From positions 1 through 16,987 of the forward strand of contig JBJTHI010000190.1 of the NCBI GenBank assembly GCA_046094425.1: 16,987 nucleotides of DNA, read 5' to 3'. Numbering within the stretch: position 1 is the stretch's first letter; each line of letters begins with the position of its first letter. The position numbers were made by a program, and so were the translations under genes. This DNA is from JANPCX01 sp046094425 (lineage in GTDB: Bacteria > Pseudomonadota > Gammaproteobacteria > Burkholderiales > Burkholderiaceae_C). A model generated the notes under the pieces. It was given only the letters and a program-made list of their open reading frames with translations. It was not told the DNA's origin and made no database searches. Below are positions 1 to 7,572 of the stretch, piece by piece.

Positions 1-54
1 GCCGCGCTCAACATCAAGAAACCCACCGTCGATGCCCAGCTGACCCTGTTGTAG
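1..54 (+). CDS. C-terminal end of an unidentified protein (partial)
   Basis: The window opens inside a gene. Frame 1 reads 17 codons, ending in residues KKPTVDAQLTLL and a TAG stop. Nearly all of these codons end in C or G, as in the coding genes of this genome, which supports real coding. The stop overlaps by one base the GTG proposed as the start of the GspF-like gene (TAGTG), so the two are probably one operon. The position just before gspF/gspE-like genes would suit a secretin or another assembly protein, but the fragment is too short to identify. Confidence 0.55.
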   Translation, partial: AALNIKKPTVDAQLTLL

Positions 55-1193
55 TGGCAATTCCGACAGGCTGCCCTATACAGATCAAAAACTTACAGCG
101 CTTGGTGTCGAACTCGGGGGTACTGGCCATCGATTCTGCAGCGGCCCTGTCCACCCCGGGGGCCGCATCGGGCCGTTTCCCTTTGATGCTGTTCAGCCAA
201 GAACTGCTGGCCCTGCTGGACGCGGGTTTGAATTTGACCGAAGCCTTGAGCACCTTGCACACCAAAGAACGCCAGCCACTGGCGCGCAGTGTGCTTGCGG
301 AGGTGTTGTTGGCTTTGCGCGAAGGACGCAATTTTTCTGATGTGTTAGCCGCCAAGGCTGAGCATTTTCCCGAGGTGTATGTGGCCACGGTGCGGGCTTC
401 TGAGCGCACGGGTGGTTTGCCCCAAGCGCTGGCGCGGTACATCGCCTACCAGCTTCAGTTTGAAATGCTGCGCAAAAAACTGGTGTCGGCGGCCATCTAT
501 CCCGTCATGCTGTTGATCGTGGGTGGGTTTGTGACCTTGTTTTTGCTCGGTTATGTGGTGCCGCGTTTTGCAGGGGTTTACGAATCGTCTGGACGTGACA
601 TGCCATGGATGTCGGGTTTGTTGTTGTCCTTCGGCCAGCACATTAACGACCATGGAGCTTGGGTGTTTGCGGGTGTGGTGCTAACGGTCATAGGGCTGGT
701 CTGGGGATTGTCCCAAGCGCAGGGGAGGGCCTGGTTGTTGTCTAGGGTGTTGGCGTTGCCGGGTTTGGCACCGCGCGCAGACGAATTTCGTTTGGCGCGG
801 TTTTACCGTGCCGTGAGCCTGCTGTTGGCTGCAGGCATTGCTTTGCCCCGTGCCATGGGCATGGTGACGGGATTGCTGAGTTCACGCCAGCAAGTGGGGC
901 TGGCACAGTGCCGCTTGGCGGTGGAAGAAGGGCAAAGTTTGTCGGTTGCATTGGTGGCTGCTGGCTTGGCCAGCCCGGTGGCGGAATCCTTGATCAAGGT
1001 GGGCGAACGTTCGGGGCAAATGGCCGACATGCTGGAACGCACGGCACGTTTTGTGGACGACGATTTTTCACGCTGGGTGGACTGGGCTTCGCGGCTGCTT
1101 GAGCCTTTGTTGATGACTGTGATTGGGCTGGTGATCGGTGGCGTGGTGGTACTGATGTATTTGCCGATCTTTGAGCTGGCGGGCAGTTTGTGA
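54..1193 (+). CDS. GspF/PilC-like inner-membrane assembly protein
   Basis: This is the inner-membrane platform protein of a type II secretion or type IV pilus-like machine, which in this family contacts the assembly ATPase and drives pseudopilin polymerisation. The 379-residue product has the expected two-fold layout: a first T2SSF domain at about residues 43-168 and a second at about 245-372. Hydrophobic segments lie near 144-170, 202-220 and 348-372, and the closing LMYLPIFELAGSL is typical of GspF. The GTG at 54 is chosen because it overlaps the upstream TAG. The frame is open to the window edge, so the start is not certain, and the N-terminal region before the first domain is shorter than in most GspF proteins. 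Its stop overlaps the ATG of the ATPase gene (ATGA), indicating translational coupling. Family assignment is secure; whether it serves a T2SS, an MSHA-like pilus or competence cannot be told. Confidence 0.9.
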   Translation: MAIPTGCPIQIKNLQRLVSNSGVLAIDSAAALSTPGAASGRFPLMLFSQELLALLDAGLNLTEALSTLHTKERQPLARSVLAEVLLALREGRNFSDVLAAKAEHFPEVYVATVRASERTGGLPQALARYIAYQLQFEMLRKKLVSAAIYPVMLLIVGGFVTLFLLGYVVPRFAGVYESSGRDMPWMSGLLLSFGQHINDHGAWVFAGVVLTVIGLVWGLSQAQGRAWLLSRVLALPGLAPRADEFRLARFYRAVSLLLAAGIALPRAMGMVTGLLSSRQQVGLAQCRLAVEEGQSLSVALVAAGLASPVAESLIKVGERSGQMADMLERTARFVDDDFSRWVDWASRLLEPLLMTVIGLVIGGVVVLMYLPIFELAGSL

Positions 1194-2917
1194 TGACAAG
1201 TGCTCCTCATACCAGCACTGAACTTGACCTTGAGGACGCCTCCACCGTGCAGGCCCTTGGGCCAGAGGTGTTGGCAAAGGCCCGTGGCCTTGTTGCCAAT
1301 GGTCTGGCGATCAACTTGCCAGCGGCCTTGCGGCAAACAACTGGTTGGTCTGGGGAGCGTGTGACCGCAGCGCTGGGGCTGAGTTTTGCTTACCCCGTGT
1401 TGACCATGGGTGCACTGCAGGACATGGCCCCCAATTTTGAGGCCTTGGGCTACACCGACTGTGTGGACAGGGGCGTGGTCGTGCTGCGGCAAGACGGCGG
1501 CCAGGCTTGGCTGGTGCTTTCTGACCCATTTGATGCCTCGACCGAGGACTGGGCCTTACGCCGCTGCGAAGCAGCAGGGCAAATGCCGAGGGTCGCAGTG
1601 GTGCAACTTGAAGATTTGCAAGCCTATTTGGCGCAACAAGAGCGCCAGGTGCGAGCGATAGATGGCGTGCAGACGTGGGACGGGCCGCGCAGTGATGAAG
1701 AGGTAGCTGCCGTCATCACGCTGAGTTCGATCAATGACGATGCCAGTCCGGTTGTTAAGTTGGTGAACTCCACCATCTATGACGCCTTGACACTGCAGGC
1801 CAGTGACATTCATTTGGAATGTGATGCAGGTGCCCTGCATGTGTTGTACCGGATTGACGGTGTGCTGGTCGCCATCACGCAGGTGCAAGGGCAAGACATG
1901 GCCGAACAAGTCATCTCGCGGGTGAAGGTGATGGCCGAGCTTGACATTGCAGAGCGTCGCGTGCCCCAAGATGGACGCTTCAAGGTGCGCGTGAACGGAC
2001 GTGAAATTGATTTTCGTGTCTCGGTGATGCCGAATATTTTTGGCGAAGACGCGGTGTTGCGCCTGTTAGACCGACAGTCGCTCACAGAAGAAGCGCGCTC
2101 CTTGCGGCTGGACAACTTGGGTCTGGATGATCGAGTGATGACACCGATACGTCTGCTCGCCAAAAAGCCTCACGGCATGTTGTTGGTGACGGGGCCGACG
2201 GGTTCCGGGAAAACTACCACGCTGTACGCAGCCATCACAGAGATTCATACCGGACGCGACAAGATCGTGACGATTGAAGACCCGGTGGAGTACCGGTTGC
2301 CTAGGGTGTTGCAAATACCGGTGAACGAAAAAAAGGGTCTCACGTTTGCAAGGGGGCTGCGCTCTATCTTGCGCCATGACCCCGACAAAATCATGGTGGG
2401 CGAAATTCGTGACGATGAAACCGCGCAGATCGCGGTGCAAGCGGCGCTGACAGGGCATTTGGTTTTTACCACTGTGCATGCCAACAATGTGTTTGACGTG
2501 GTGGGTCGATTTCTGCATATGGGCGTAGACCCCTACAGTTTTGCTGCGGCACTCAACGGCATCGTGGCCCAGCGTTTGTTGCGGGTGAATTGCCCGCAAT
2601 GCATCTCGCCCTACGCACCCACTACCGAGGAAAAGGATTTGTTGGGGCTGAAGGATGAGCACATGGCAGGTTGGACGTTCAAGAAAGGCACAGGCTGTGG
2701 TCACTGCCGGGGGACGGGCTACAAAGGCCGCAAGGCAGTGGCCGAGGTGCTGGTGCTGGATGACGAACTACGGGAGTTGATTGCCAGCCGGGCGCCAGTC
2801 TCCGTGCTCAAAGAGAGCGCACAACGTGTCGGACTGTTTCCCTTGCGTGAGGCAGCGCTGCAATGGGCTTCTCGTGGTGAAACCACGCTGGAAGAGGTGG
2901 CACGTGTCACGGGTTGA
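1193..2917 (+). CDS. GspE/PilB-like secretion ATPase
   Basis: This cytoplasmic hexameric ATPase of the type II secretion/type IV pilus superfamily powers pseudopilus extension through the GspF-like protein encoded just upstream. Counting from the ATG at 1193 (574 aa), an N-terminal T2SSE_N-like region covers about 1-155. The Walker A motif GPTGSGKTTT is at 334-343, the Asp box TIEDPVEY near 360-367, and the Walker B region IMVGEIRDDE near 400-409. A zinc-binding cysteine tetrad follows: CPQC at 467-470 and CGHC at 502-505. All key residues are present, so the enzyme should be active. A GTG three bases upstream (1190) could also start translation; ATG is preferred because ATGA overlaps the gspF stop. 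The 3' end overlaps the next gene by 14 bases. Confidence 0.93.
   Translation: MTSAPHTSTELDLEDASTVQALGPEVLAKARGLVANGLAINLPAALRQTTGWSGERVTAALGLSFAYPVLTMGALQDMAPNFEALGYTDCVDRGVVVLRQDGGQAWLVLSDPFDASTEDWALRRCEAAGQMPRVAVVQLEDLQAYLAQQERQVRAIDGVQTWDGPRSDEEVAAVITLSSINDDASPVVKLVNSTIYDALTLQASDIHLECDAGALHVLYRIDGVLVAITQVQGQDMAEQVISRVKVMAELDIAERRVPQDGRFKVRVNGREIDFRVSVMPNIFGEDAVLRLLDRQSLTEEARSLRLDNLGLDDRVMTPIRLLAKKPHGMLLVTGPTGSGKTTTLYAAITEIHTGRDKIVTIEDPVEYRLPRVLQIPVNEKKGLTFARGLRSILRHDPDKIMVGEIRDDETAQIAVQAALTGHLVFTTVHANNVFDVVGRFLHMGVDPYSFAAALNGIVAQRLLRVNCPQCISPYAPTTEEKDLLGLKDEHMAGWTFKKGTGCGHCRGTGYKGRKAVAEVLVLDDELRELIASRAPVSVLKESAQRVGLFPLREAALQWASRGETTLEEVARVTG
2893..2906 (+). promoter_or_regulatory. Ribosome binding site and GTG start for the PilM-like gene
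   Basis: AGAGG at 2893-2897 sits six bases before GTG at 2904, within the last codons of the upstream ATPase gene. This fixes a start 41 codons downstream of the longest open frame and implies translational coupling with the ATPase. Confidence 0.6.
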
Positions 2918-3914
2918 TTTTTTTCGGCCGGGTATTTGGTTCAAGAGAGGCCCTGTTCTGCACCTGTGTCTGTTGGCTGGCGCTGTGCAGTGGGGGGTTT
3001 CGGTCGGGCGAGGTGTGAAGTTGTCGTGGCTTGCCAGTGGCAGTGTCGAACTCACGGCACAGACCCCTGACGATGCGGTGCCGCCCAAGGCCTTGTGGTT
3101 GAAGGCTGTGCAGCAGACGCTGGGCGATCTTTTCCACGGTACGAAGTTTGTGACAGCATTAAAAGATGTTGTGCAAATCCGGGTGTTGGTGAGTGACGCT
3201 GTGCTTGCTGTCACCACCTTGCCGTGGAGCACGGCCCTGTTCAAGCCAAACTCTGCTGAAACCTATGCGAGAGAGGGGTTGTCCGGGGCTGGTTTTTCAG
3301 TGCAATCTGACGATGTGATTCGGCTCGACGATCAACCGTCTGGGCTGCCTCGATTGGTGGTTGCGTATCCCGCCGTGCTTTTGAGCTGCTTGGAGTTATT
3401 TGCGAGACGGCTTGGCGCCAGTGATATGACTGTATTGCCCGTTTCGGTAGCGGCTTGGTATGGAGGACATCGTTCAGGGAAGCGTTCTCACTTTTCCGCT
3501 TTGGCGCTGGTTGACGGTGATCAAGTTATCTTTGTTCATGGAGAACCAGCAGTTCGCTCGAACAGGTGTGTCATAGCGCAGGTGGATGTAAGGCGCACAG
3601 ACGGCGAGCTAAATTTGGCGGAGGCGCTACAAACAGTCTGGCAACGCACTGTGCTGCGTGATCCCGTTTTATCACTGACAGAGAGACTCGAGGTGTTGGA
3701 TTTATCTGCGAGACGTCTCTTGTCAGATGAGATCAAGTCCCCCTTCAGATTACTTGCATGTGCGTCAGCTCCTGGCACGAAAGGGCCGAGCGCAGGATGG
3801 ATTGGATCGGGGCCTCAGGGTCAGGTCTCCCATTTCTCCCCCGTTCCGCCCCATCCCCCAACTTCGTTGCGGGACACCGCACGGCCAGCAGCAAGTCCGA
3901 TATTGACCAGTTGA
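2904..3914 (+). CDS. PilM/GspL-like pilus assembly protein, probably with a replaced C-terminus
   Basis: The gene encodes 336 aa from a GTG at 2904 inside the end of the ATPase gene. The purine-rich AGAGG at 2893-2897, six bases upstream, decides this start; the open frame extends to 2781 but would overlap gspE needlessly. The body (about residues 1-285) contains the LPWS motif followed by a YAREGL-like segment, the pattern of the actin-fold PilM/GspL-like proteins next to secretion ATPases in related bacteria. This is inference from motif and context; no catalytic motif proves it. From about residue 290 the sequence becomes Gly/Ser/Pro-rich and reads straight through a 20-bp repeat found again at 14443, so the native 3' end seems lost. 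No pilN/gspM or pseudopilin genes follow, and the next gene is convergent. The product may be non-functional. Confidence 0.6.
   Translation: MSRVDFFRPGIWFKRGPVLHLCLLAGAVQWGVSVGRGVKLSWLASGSVELTAQTPDDAVPPKALWLKAVQQTLGDLFHGTKFVTALKDVVQIRVLVSDAVLAVTTLPWSTALFKPNSAETYAREGLSGAGFSVQSDDVIRLDDQPSGLPRLVVAYPAVLLSCLELFARRLGASDMTVLPVSVAAWYGGHRSGKRSHFSALALVDGDQVIFVHGEPAVRSNRCVIAQVDVRRTDGELNLAEALQTVWQRTVLRDPVLSLTERLEVLDLSARRLLSDEIKSPFRLLACASAPGTKGPSAGWIGSGPQGQVSHFSPVPPHPPTSLRDTARPAASPILTS
3820..3839 (+). repeat. 20-bp mobile-repeat end, copy 1 (inverted relative to copy 2)
   Basis: The 20-mer GTCAGGTCTCCCATTTCTCC occurs here and, as its exact reverse complement, at 14443-14462. It resembles the GGTCAGGTCT-type sequences that flank REP-associated (IS200/IS605-like) transposase remnants in proteobacteria; that family link is from memory and unverified. 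It lies inside the aberrant tail of the PilM-like frame, which suggests an insertion or recombination point. Confidence 0.6.
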
Positions 3915-3954
3915 AAACCCCATAGCCTGCACCAGATCAAGCGTCTCAGAGATC

Positions 3955-4320
3955 TCATTTCTTCTTCTCACGCGGCGCTGCCTTGGACTCGACTTTCTTG
4001 GAGGAGGTGGCCTTGGCCTCCTTCTTGCCACTTTTATCCAATAAGTTGTCCAAGTTCTTCTCAATCTCACTTTGAATCGTGGCGCTGAAGGCACCCAGCA
4101 AGAAGCCCAGTTTGGCTTGCAGGTCAAAGTGATCCCCCGCCACGATCAAGCGGCCTGTGACACCAGAGCGAGTGAACTCCACCGTGTCGCTGGTTTGCCC
4201 TTCGATGATGGTGCAAGACATGTCGAACTTTTCTTCGACCGCCTCGGCCCATTGCCACGCCACTTTGCGGGCTTTGGCCAGGCCGAGGGTGTGTTCGCGG
4301 TGGATTTGAATGTCGGGCAT
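3955..4320 (-). CDS. Polyhydroxyalkanoic acid system family protein (PHA_gran_rgn)
   Basis: This small 121-aa protein matches the family found near polyhydroxyalkanoate granule genes (PHA_gran_rgn). Recognisable features are the N-terminal IHREHTLGLAKARKVAWQWAE, the central VEFTRSGVTGRL, and AKLGFLLGAFSATIQSEIEKNLD. The molecular function is not established; association with PHA granules comes from family context. The last 25 or so residues form a Lys/Ala/Ser-rich basic tail that looks disordered and resembles the histone-like tails of some granule proteins. A good Shine-Dalgarno, AAAGGA, lies about seven bases before the ATG. It is the last gene of a minus-strand run, 32 bp after the aminopeptidase, and converges on the damaged pilus operon with only 40 bp between. 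Confidence 0.85.
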   Translation of the reverse strand: MPDIQIHREHTLGLAKARKVAWQWAEAVEEKFDMSCTIIEGQTSDTVEFTRSGVTGRLIVAGDHFDLQAKLGFLLGAFSATIQSEIEKNLDNLLDKSGKKEAKATSSKKVESKAAPREKKK

Positions 4321-4352
4321 AAAAGTCCTTTTGATTTGAAACCGTCAAGCCG

Positions 4353-5450
4353 CTAAGGTGCTCGTAGTTGCTGTCGCCGCTCTTGCGGTGGCAGCACCGC
4401 CAAACGCCGGACGGCTGCATAAAACTGGTCAAAGTTTTGACCTTCACGCTCAAACAAACGCTCAAAATCAGGCACGAGTTCGTTGTAAGCTGCCAAAACA
4501 CCGAGTGATGCATTGTTGGCCTTCTCGAACCAAGCGTCATACCCGGAAAACCCACCCCAGCGGTCTTGTTTGAGTTGCGCATACTCGGCGCGTAATTGCG
4601 CCATGAGTTGGAGCTTGCCCGCACGTTTGTCCGCGTCAGATGCAGTGCTGCGAAAAAGGGCGTCGAGCTTGTCGCGGTAGCGCATGGTGAGGGCGCGGAA
4701 ATCATCGCGGCGCGCATCGCGCACGGCTTGTTCGGCGGCCACTTGGGGGCTTGCAAACTGAGCGAGCCAGCGCTAGCTCCCAATGCGCTCCACCGCCGTG
4801 GCGAAGGACTCGTTGAACACCGTGTCGTTGTCCGCATAAACCACTTGGTGGCTGAGTTCATGAAAAATCATGCGAGCCAGTTCGCCTTCCGGAAAACGAA
4901 TGAAGGTGTTGAGCAAAGGGTCGGCAAAAAACGCCCCCGGCAATTTGCCCAAGGTGGAATAAGCGGGCACGCCATAAACCATGACCTCGTACCCCTGCTC
5001 ACGTAGCTGGGCAGCATAGGCTTGTGCCTCGTCTTCGTGAAAATAACCTCGGTAGCCCACACAACCCATCACCGGGAAACACCAGGTTTTGAGTTGCAAG
5101 CTGAGTTCTTTGGCGGCCACCACATTCCACACGGCGGCGCTGCGCTGCAAGTCGGCATAACGGCGGTAGCTGGCGTTGTTGGGTAGCTTGAGCTCAGAAA
5201 TGGCGAACTCCCGCATGCGCTGGCTCAAAGCCAAGCGTTCCTTGAGCGCAGCGGGGCTGTTGTCGTCCGCCAACCACTCGGGCACGGGTTTAGCAGCCTG
5301 CAACAAGTTGATGTGCCCGCTGACCGACTGGGCGTAATAAGCCAAGCTGCTGCAACCCGTGGTGAGGCACAGCAGTGCTGTGGCGGCGATGAGGGTGGTG
5401 ACGAGGCTGCCCAAGGCGATCAACACCCAGCGCGCTTTTGTGCGCGCCAT
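4353..5450 (-). pseudogene. Lipoprotein zinc aminopeptidase (Aminopep family), interrupted by an in-frame amber stop
   Basis: One continuous minus-strand frame encodes a member of the putative aminopeptidase family (PF10023-like). It is split by a TAG at 4773-4775 into a 225-aa part (4773-5450) and a downstream part whose own ATG would give 129 aa (4353-4742). Without the stop the product is 365 aa, about the usual family length. The N-terminus carries a hydrophobic stretch and the lipobox LTTGC, so C33 would be lipidated. The metal site HELSH is at 197-201, with Glu214 in NESFATAVE as the likely third ligand. The frame continues cleanly past the stop as RWLAQFASPQVAAEQAV, so a single CAG-to-TAG change explains the break. 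The truncated protein keeps all metal ligands. Its start lies one base after the stop of the molybdopterin oxidoreductase gene, so the pair is co-transcribed. A sequencing error or amber suppression remains possible. Confidence 0.82.
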
Positions 5451-5451
5451 G

Positions 5452-7506
5452 TCACTCGGTGGCCGTGCAAGCCTGCACCTGCACCAAACAGTCGTAGAAA
5501 GCAGGCGCGCGTCCCATGTCGGTGAGCTGTTGGTGAGTGAGCTCGTTCACATTGCGCCCATCGACGCCCAGCTTGCGCCACCACACCCCCAGGCCGTTGA
5601 CCACGCCGGGCCGGGCGCGGGGGCTGATGTGGGCGGTGCATTCATAACTGCCTCGGTCATTGAAGGCGCGCACGCGGCTGCCATGCTGAATGTGGCGCTG
5701 CGCTGCGTCTTGTTCATGTATTTCCAAAATGGGTTCGCCTTCGATGTCGCGCAGGCTTTTCACGTTGACGAAACTGGAGTTGAGAAAGTTGCGCGCGGGC
5801 GGCGAAATCATGGCCAGGGGATAGCGCTTGGCTTGGTCGGGCGACGAGGCCCGTGACTCGTAATTGGGCACATGCTCGGGCACGCCCCAACCCGGCGCAT
5901 CCATCAAACACTTGCCGCTGGGCGTGGGGAACTGGCCGCTCGCCAACGGGGCCTCGGGCAGGGGCAACTTGACCCAACCTTGCGCACGCAAGTCGTCAAA
6001 GCGCACCGGGCCTTGGAAGGCCAGGCGGGCCAGGTCTTCGTCGCTCTCAGAAAAACAGGGCTCGTTAAAACCCATGTGGCGAGCCAGCTCACGAAAAATT
6101 TGCGTGTTGGGTTTGGCCTGGCCCAAAGGCGCTATGGCCTGCTCGTTGATGAGGGCATAGGTGTGGCCATAGCTGGTGTGCACGTCCAGGTGTTCGAGCT
6201 GGGTGGTGGCGGGCAGCACATAGTCCGCCAGGTCGGCGGTGTCGGTCATGAAATGTTCCAGCACCACGGTGAAGAGGTCTTCACGCGCAAACCCCGCCAC
6301 GACTTTGGGCGACTCGGGGGCCACGGCCACGGGGTTGCTGTTGTAAACAACCAGGGCTTCTATCTGGGGGCCGAATTCAGCACTGGCTGCTCGCAACAGG
6401 TCGTTGCCTATGGTGCTCATGTTGATGGTGCGCGGTGTGCGGCCCTGGAGCAAATCGGGGCGCTGCAAGGCGGCGTCGTTGCGCACGAGCTTGAACCAAC
6501 CCGAACTGGACAACAACAAACCACCCGCCCGGTGCCGCCACGCGCCAATCAAACAGGGCAAGATGGCAATCAAACGCACGGCATTGCCGCCGCCCCGCAC
6601 ACGCTGCATGCCGTAGTTCAGGCGAATGGCGGCAGGTGGTGTCGTGGCGTAGTCGCGCGCCAAGCCACGCACTTCTTCGGCGCTGATGCCGCACACTTCA
6701 GCCACACGCTCGGGGGGCCATTCAAGCGCGCGTTCATGCAGCAGCGGCCAACCTTCGGTGTGCTGCGCGATGTAGTCGTTGTCTAACCAGTTGTTGCGAA
6801 TCAACTCATGCATCAAACCCAAAGCCAGCGCCCCATCGGTGCCGGGCAACAAGGCGATGTGCTGGTGGCATTTGTCGGCGGTTTCGGTTTTGCGTGGGTC
6901 AATGCAAATGAGCTTGGCACCGGCACGTTTGGCGGCTTGGGCGTAGGTCCAAAAATGCACATTGGAGGCGATGGAGTTGCTGCCCCAAATCAAGATGAGT
7001 TTGCTTTCGGCGAAGAACTCCAGGTGCATGCCCACCTTACCACCATAGGTGGCCGCCAGCGCTTCGCCCCCCGCACTGGCGCAAATGGTGCGATCCAGCA
7101 AGGAGGCACCGAGCCGGTGAAAAAACCGCGCCGCCATGGACTCCCCTTGCAGCAAGCCCATGGTGCCTGCATAGCTGTAGGGCACGATGCCCTCGGGGTT
7201 GCGAGCCGCAATGGTTTGCAGGCGCTGGGTGATGTCACGCAGCGCTTCTTCCCAACTCACTTGAACAAACTGGCCCGAGCCCTTGGCCCCCACCCGCTTC
7301 AAGGGGTGCAGCACCCGCTCGGGGTGGTAAGTGCGCTCTGTGTAACGCGACACCTTGGTGCACAGTGCGCCGTGGGTGGTGGGGTGGTCAGGGTCGCCCT
7401 GCACCTTCACCGCCACGCCGTCGGTGACGGTGACGCGCATGGCGCAGGTGTCAGGGCAGTCGTGGGGGCAAGCGGCGCGAACGGTGTGCGTGGTTGGCGG
7501 GTGCAT
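5452..7506 (-). CDS. Molybdopterin-dependent oxidoreductase, DMSO reductase family
   Basis: This 684-aa cytoplasmic-type enzyme of the DMSO reductase/formate dehydrogenase-alpha superfamily binds bis-MGD molybdenum and one 4Fe-4S cluster. The N-terminal cluster ligands are visible as C13, C17, C21 (CPHDCPDTC) and C49 (LCTKV). The segment TICASAGGEA at about 140-149 is where the molybdenum-coordinating residue (Cys or Ser) is expected. Later motifs include IWGSN and CIDPRKTETADKCHQH in the MGD-binding region, YNSNPVAVAPE, VLEHFMTDTADLADYVLPATTQLE, and a C-terminal molydopterin-binding domain with HISPRARPGVVNGLGVWW. There is no Tat signal and no partner subunit nearby, so it is probably soluble; the substrate cannot be inferred. 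No clear Shine-Dalgarno precedes the ATG. It lies 66 bp downstream of argG and one base upstream of the aminopeptidase. Confidence 0.9.
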   Translation of the reverse strand: MHPPTTHTVRAACPHDCPDTCAMRVTVTDGVAVKVQGDPDHPTTHGALCTKVSRYTERTYHPERVLHPLKRVGAKGSGQFVQVSWEEALRDITQRLQTIAARNPEGIVPYSYAGTMGLLQGESMAARFFHRLGASLLDRTICASAGGEALAATYGGKVGMHLEFFAESKLILIWGSNSIASNVHFWTYAQAAKRAGAKLICIDPRKTETADKCHQHIALLPGTDGALALGLMHELIRNNWLDNDYIAQHTEGWPLLHERALEWPPERVAEVCGISAEEVRGLARDYATTPPAAIRLNYGMQRVRGGGNAVRLIAILPCLIGAWRHRAGGLLLSSSGWFKLVRNDAALQRPDLLQGRTPRTINMSTIGNDLLRAASAEFGPQIEALVVYNSNPVAVAPESPKVVAGFAREDLFTVVLEHFMTDTADLADYVLPATTQLEHLDVHTSYGHTYALINEQAIAPLGQAKPNTQIFRELARHMGFNEPCFSESDEDLARLAFQGPVRFDDLRAQGWVKLPLPEAPLASGQFPTPSGKCLMDAPGWGVPEHVPNYESRASSPDQAKRYPLAMISPPARNFLNSSFVNVKSLRDIEGEPILEIHEQDAAQRHIQHGSRVRAFNDRGSYECTAHISPRARPGVVNGLGVWWRKLGVDGRNVNELTHQQLTDMGRAPAFYDCLVQVQACTATE

Positions 7507-7572
7507 CGCGCCATGCTAATGCAAGCTCGGCATCAACGTTGGGCACTCGCTGCGCGACCGCTGGGCGGGGCG

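Noticed and set aside
3765..4127. Minus-strand frame through the 20-bp repeat and the PHA-protein gene
   Set aside because: Arg/Pro-rich shadow of the PHA-system gene; the repeat alone explains the rest.
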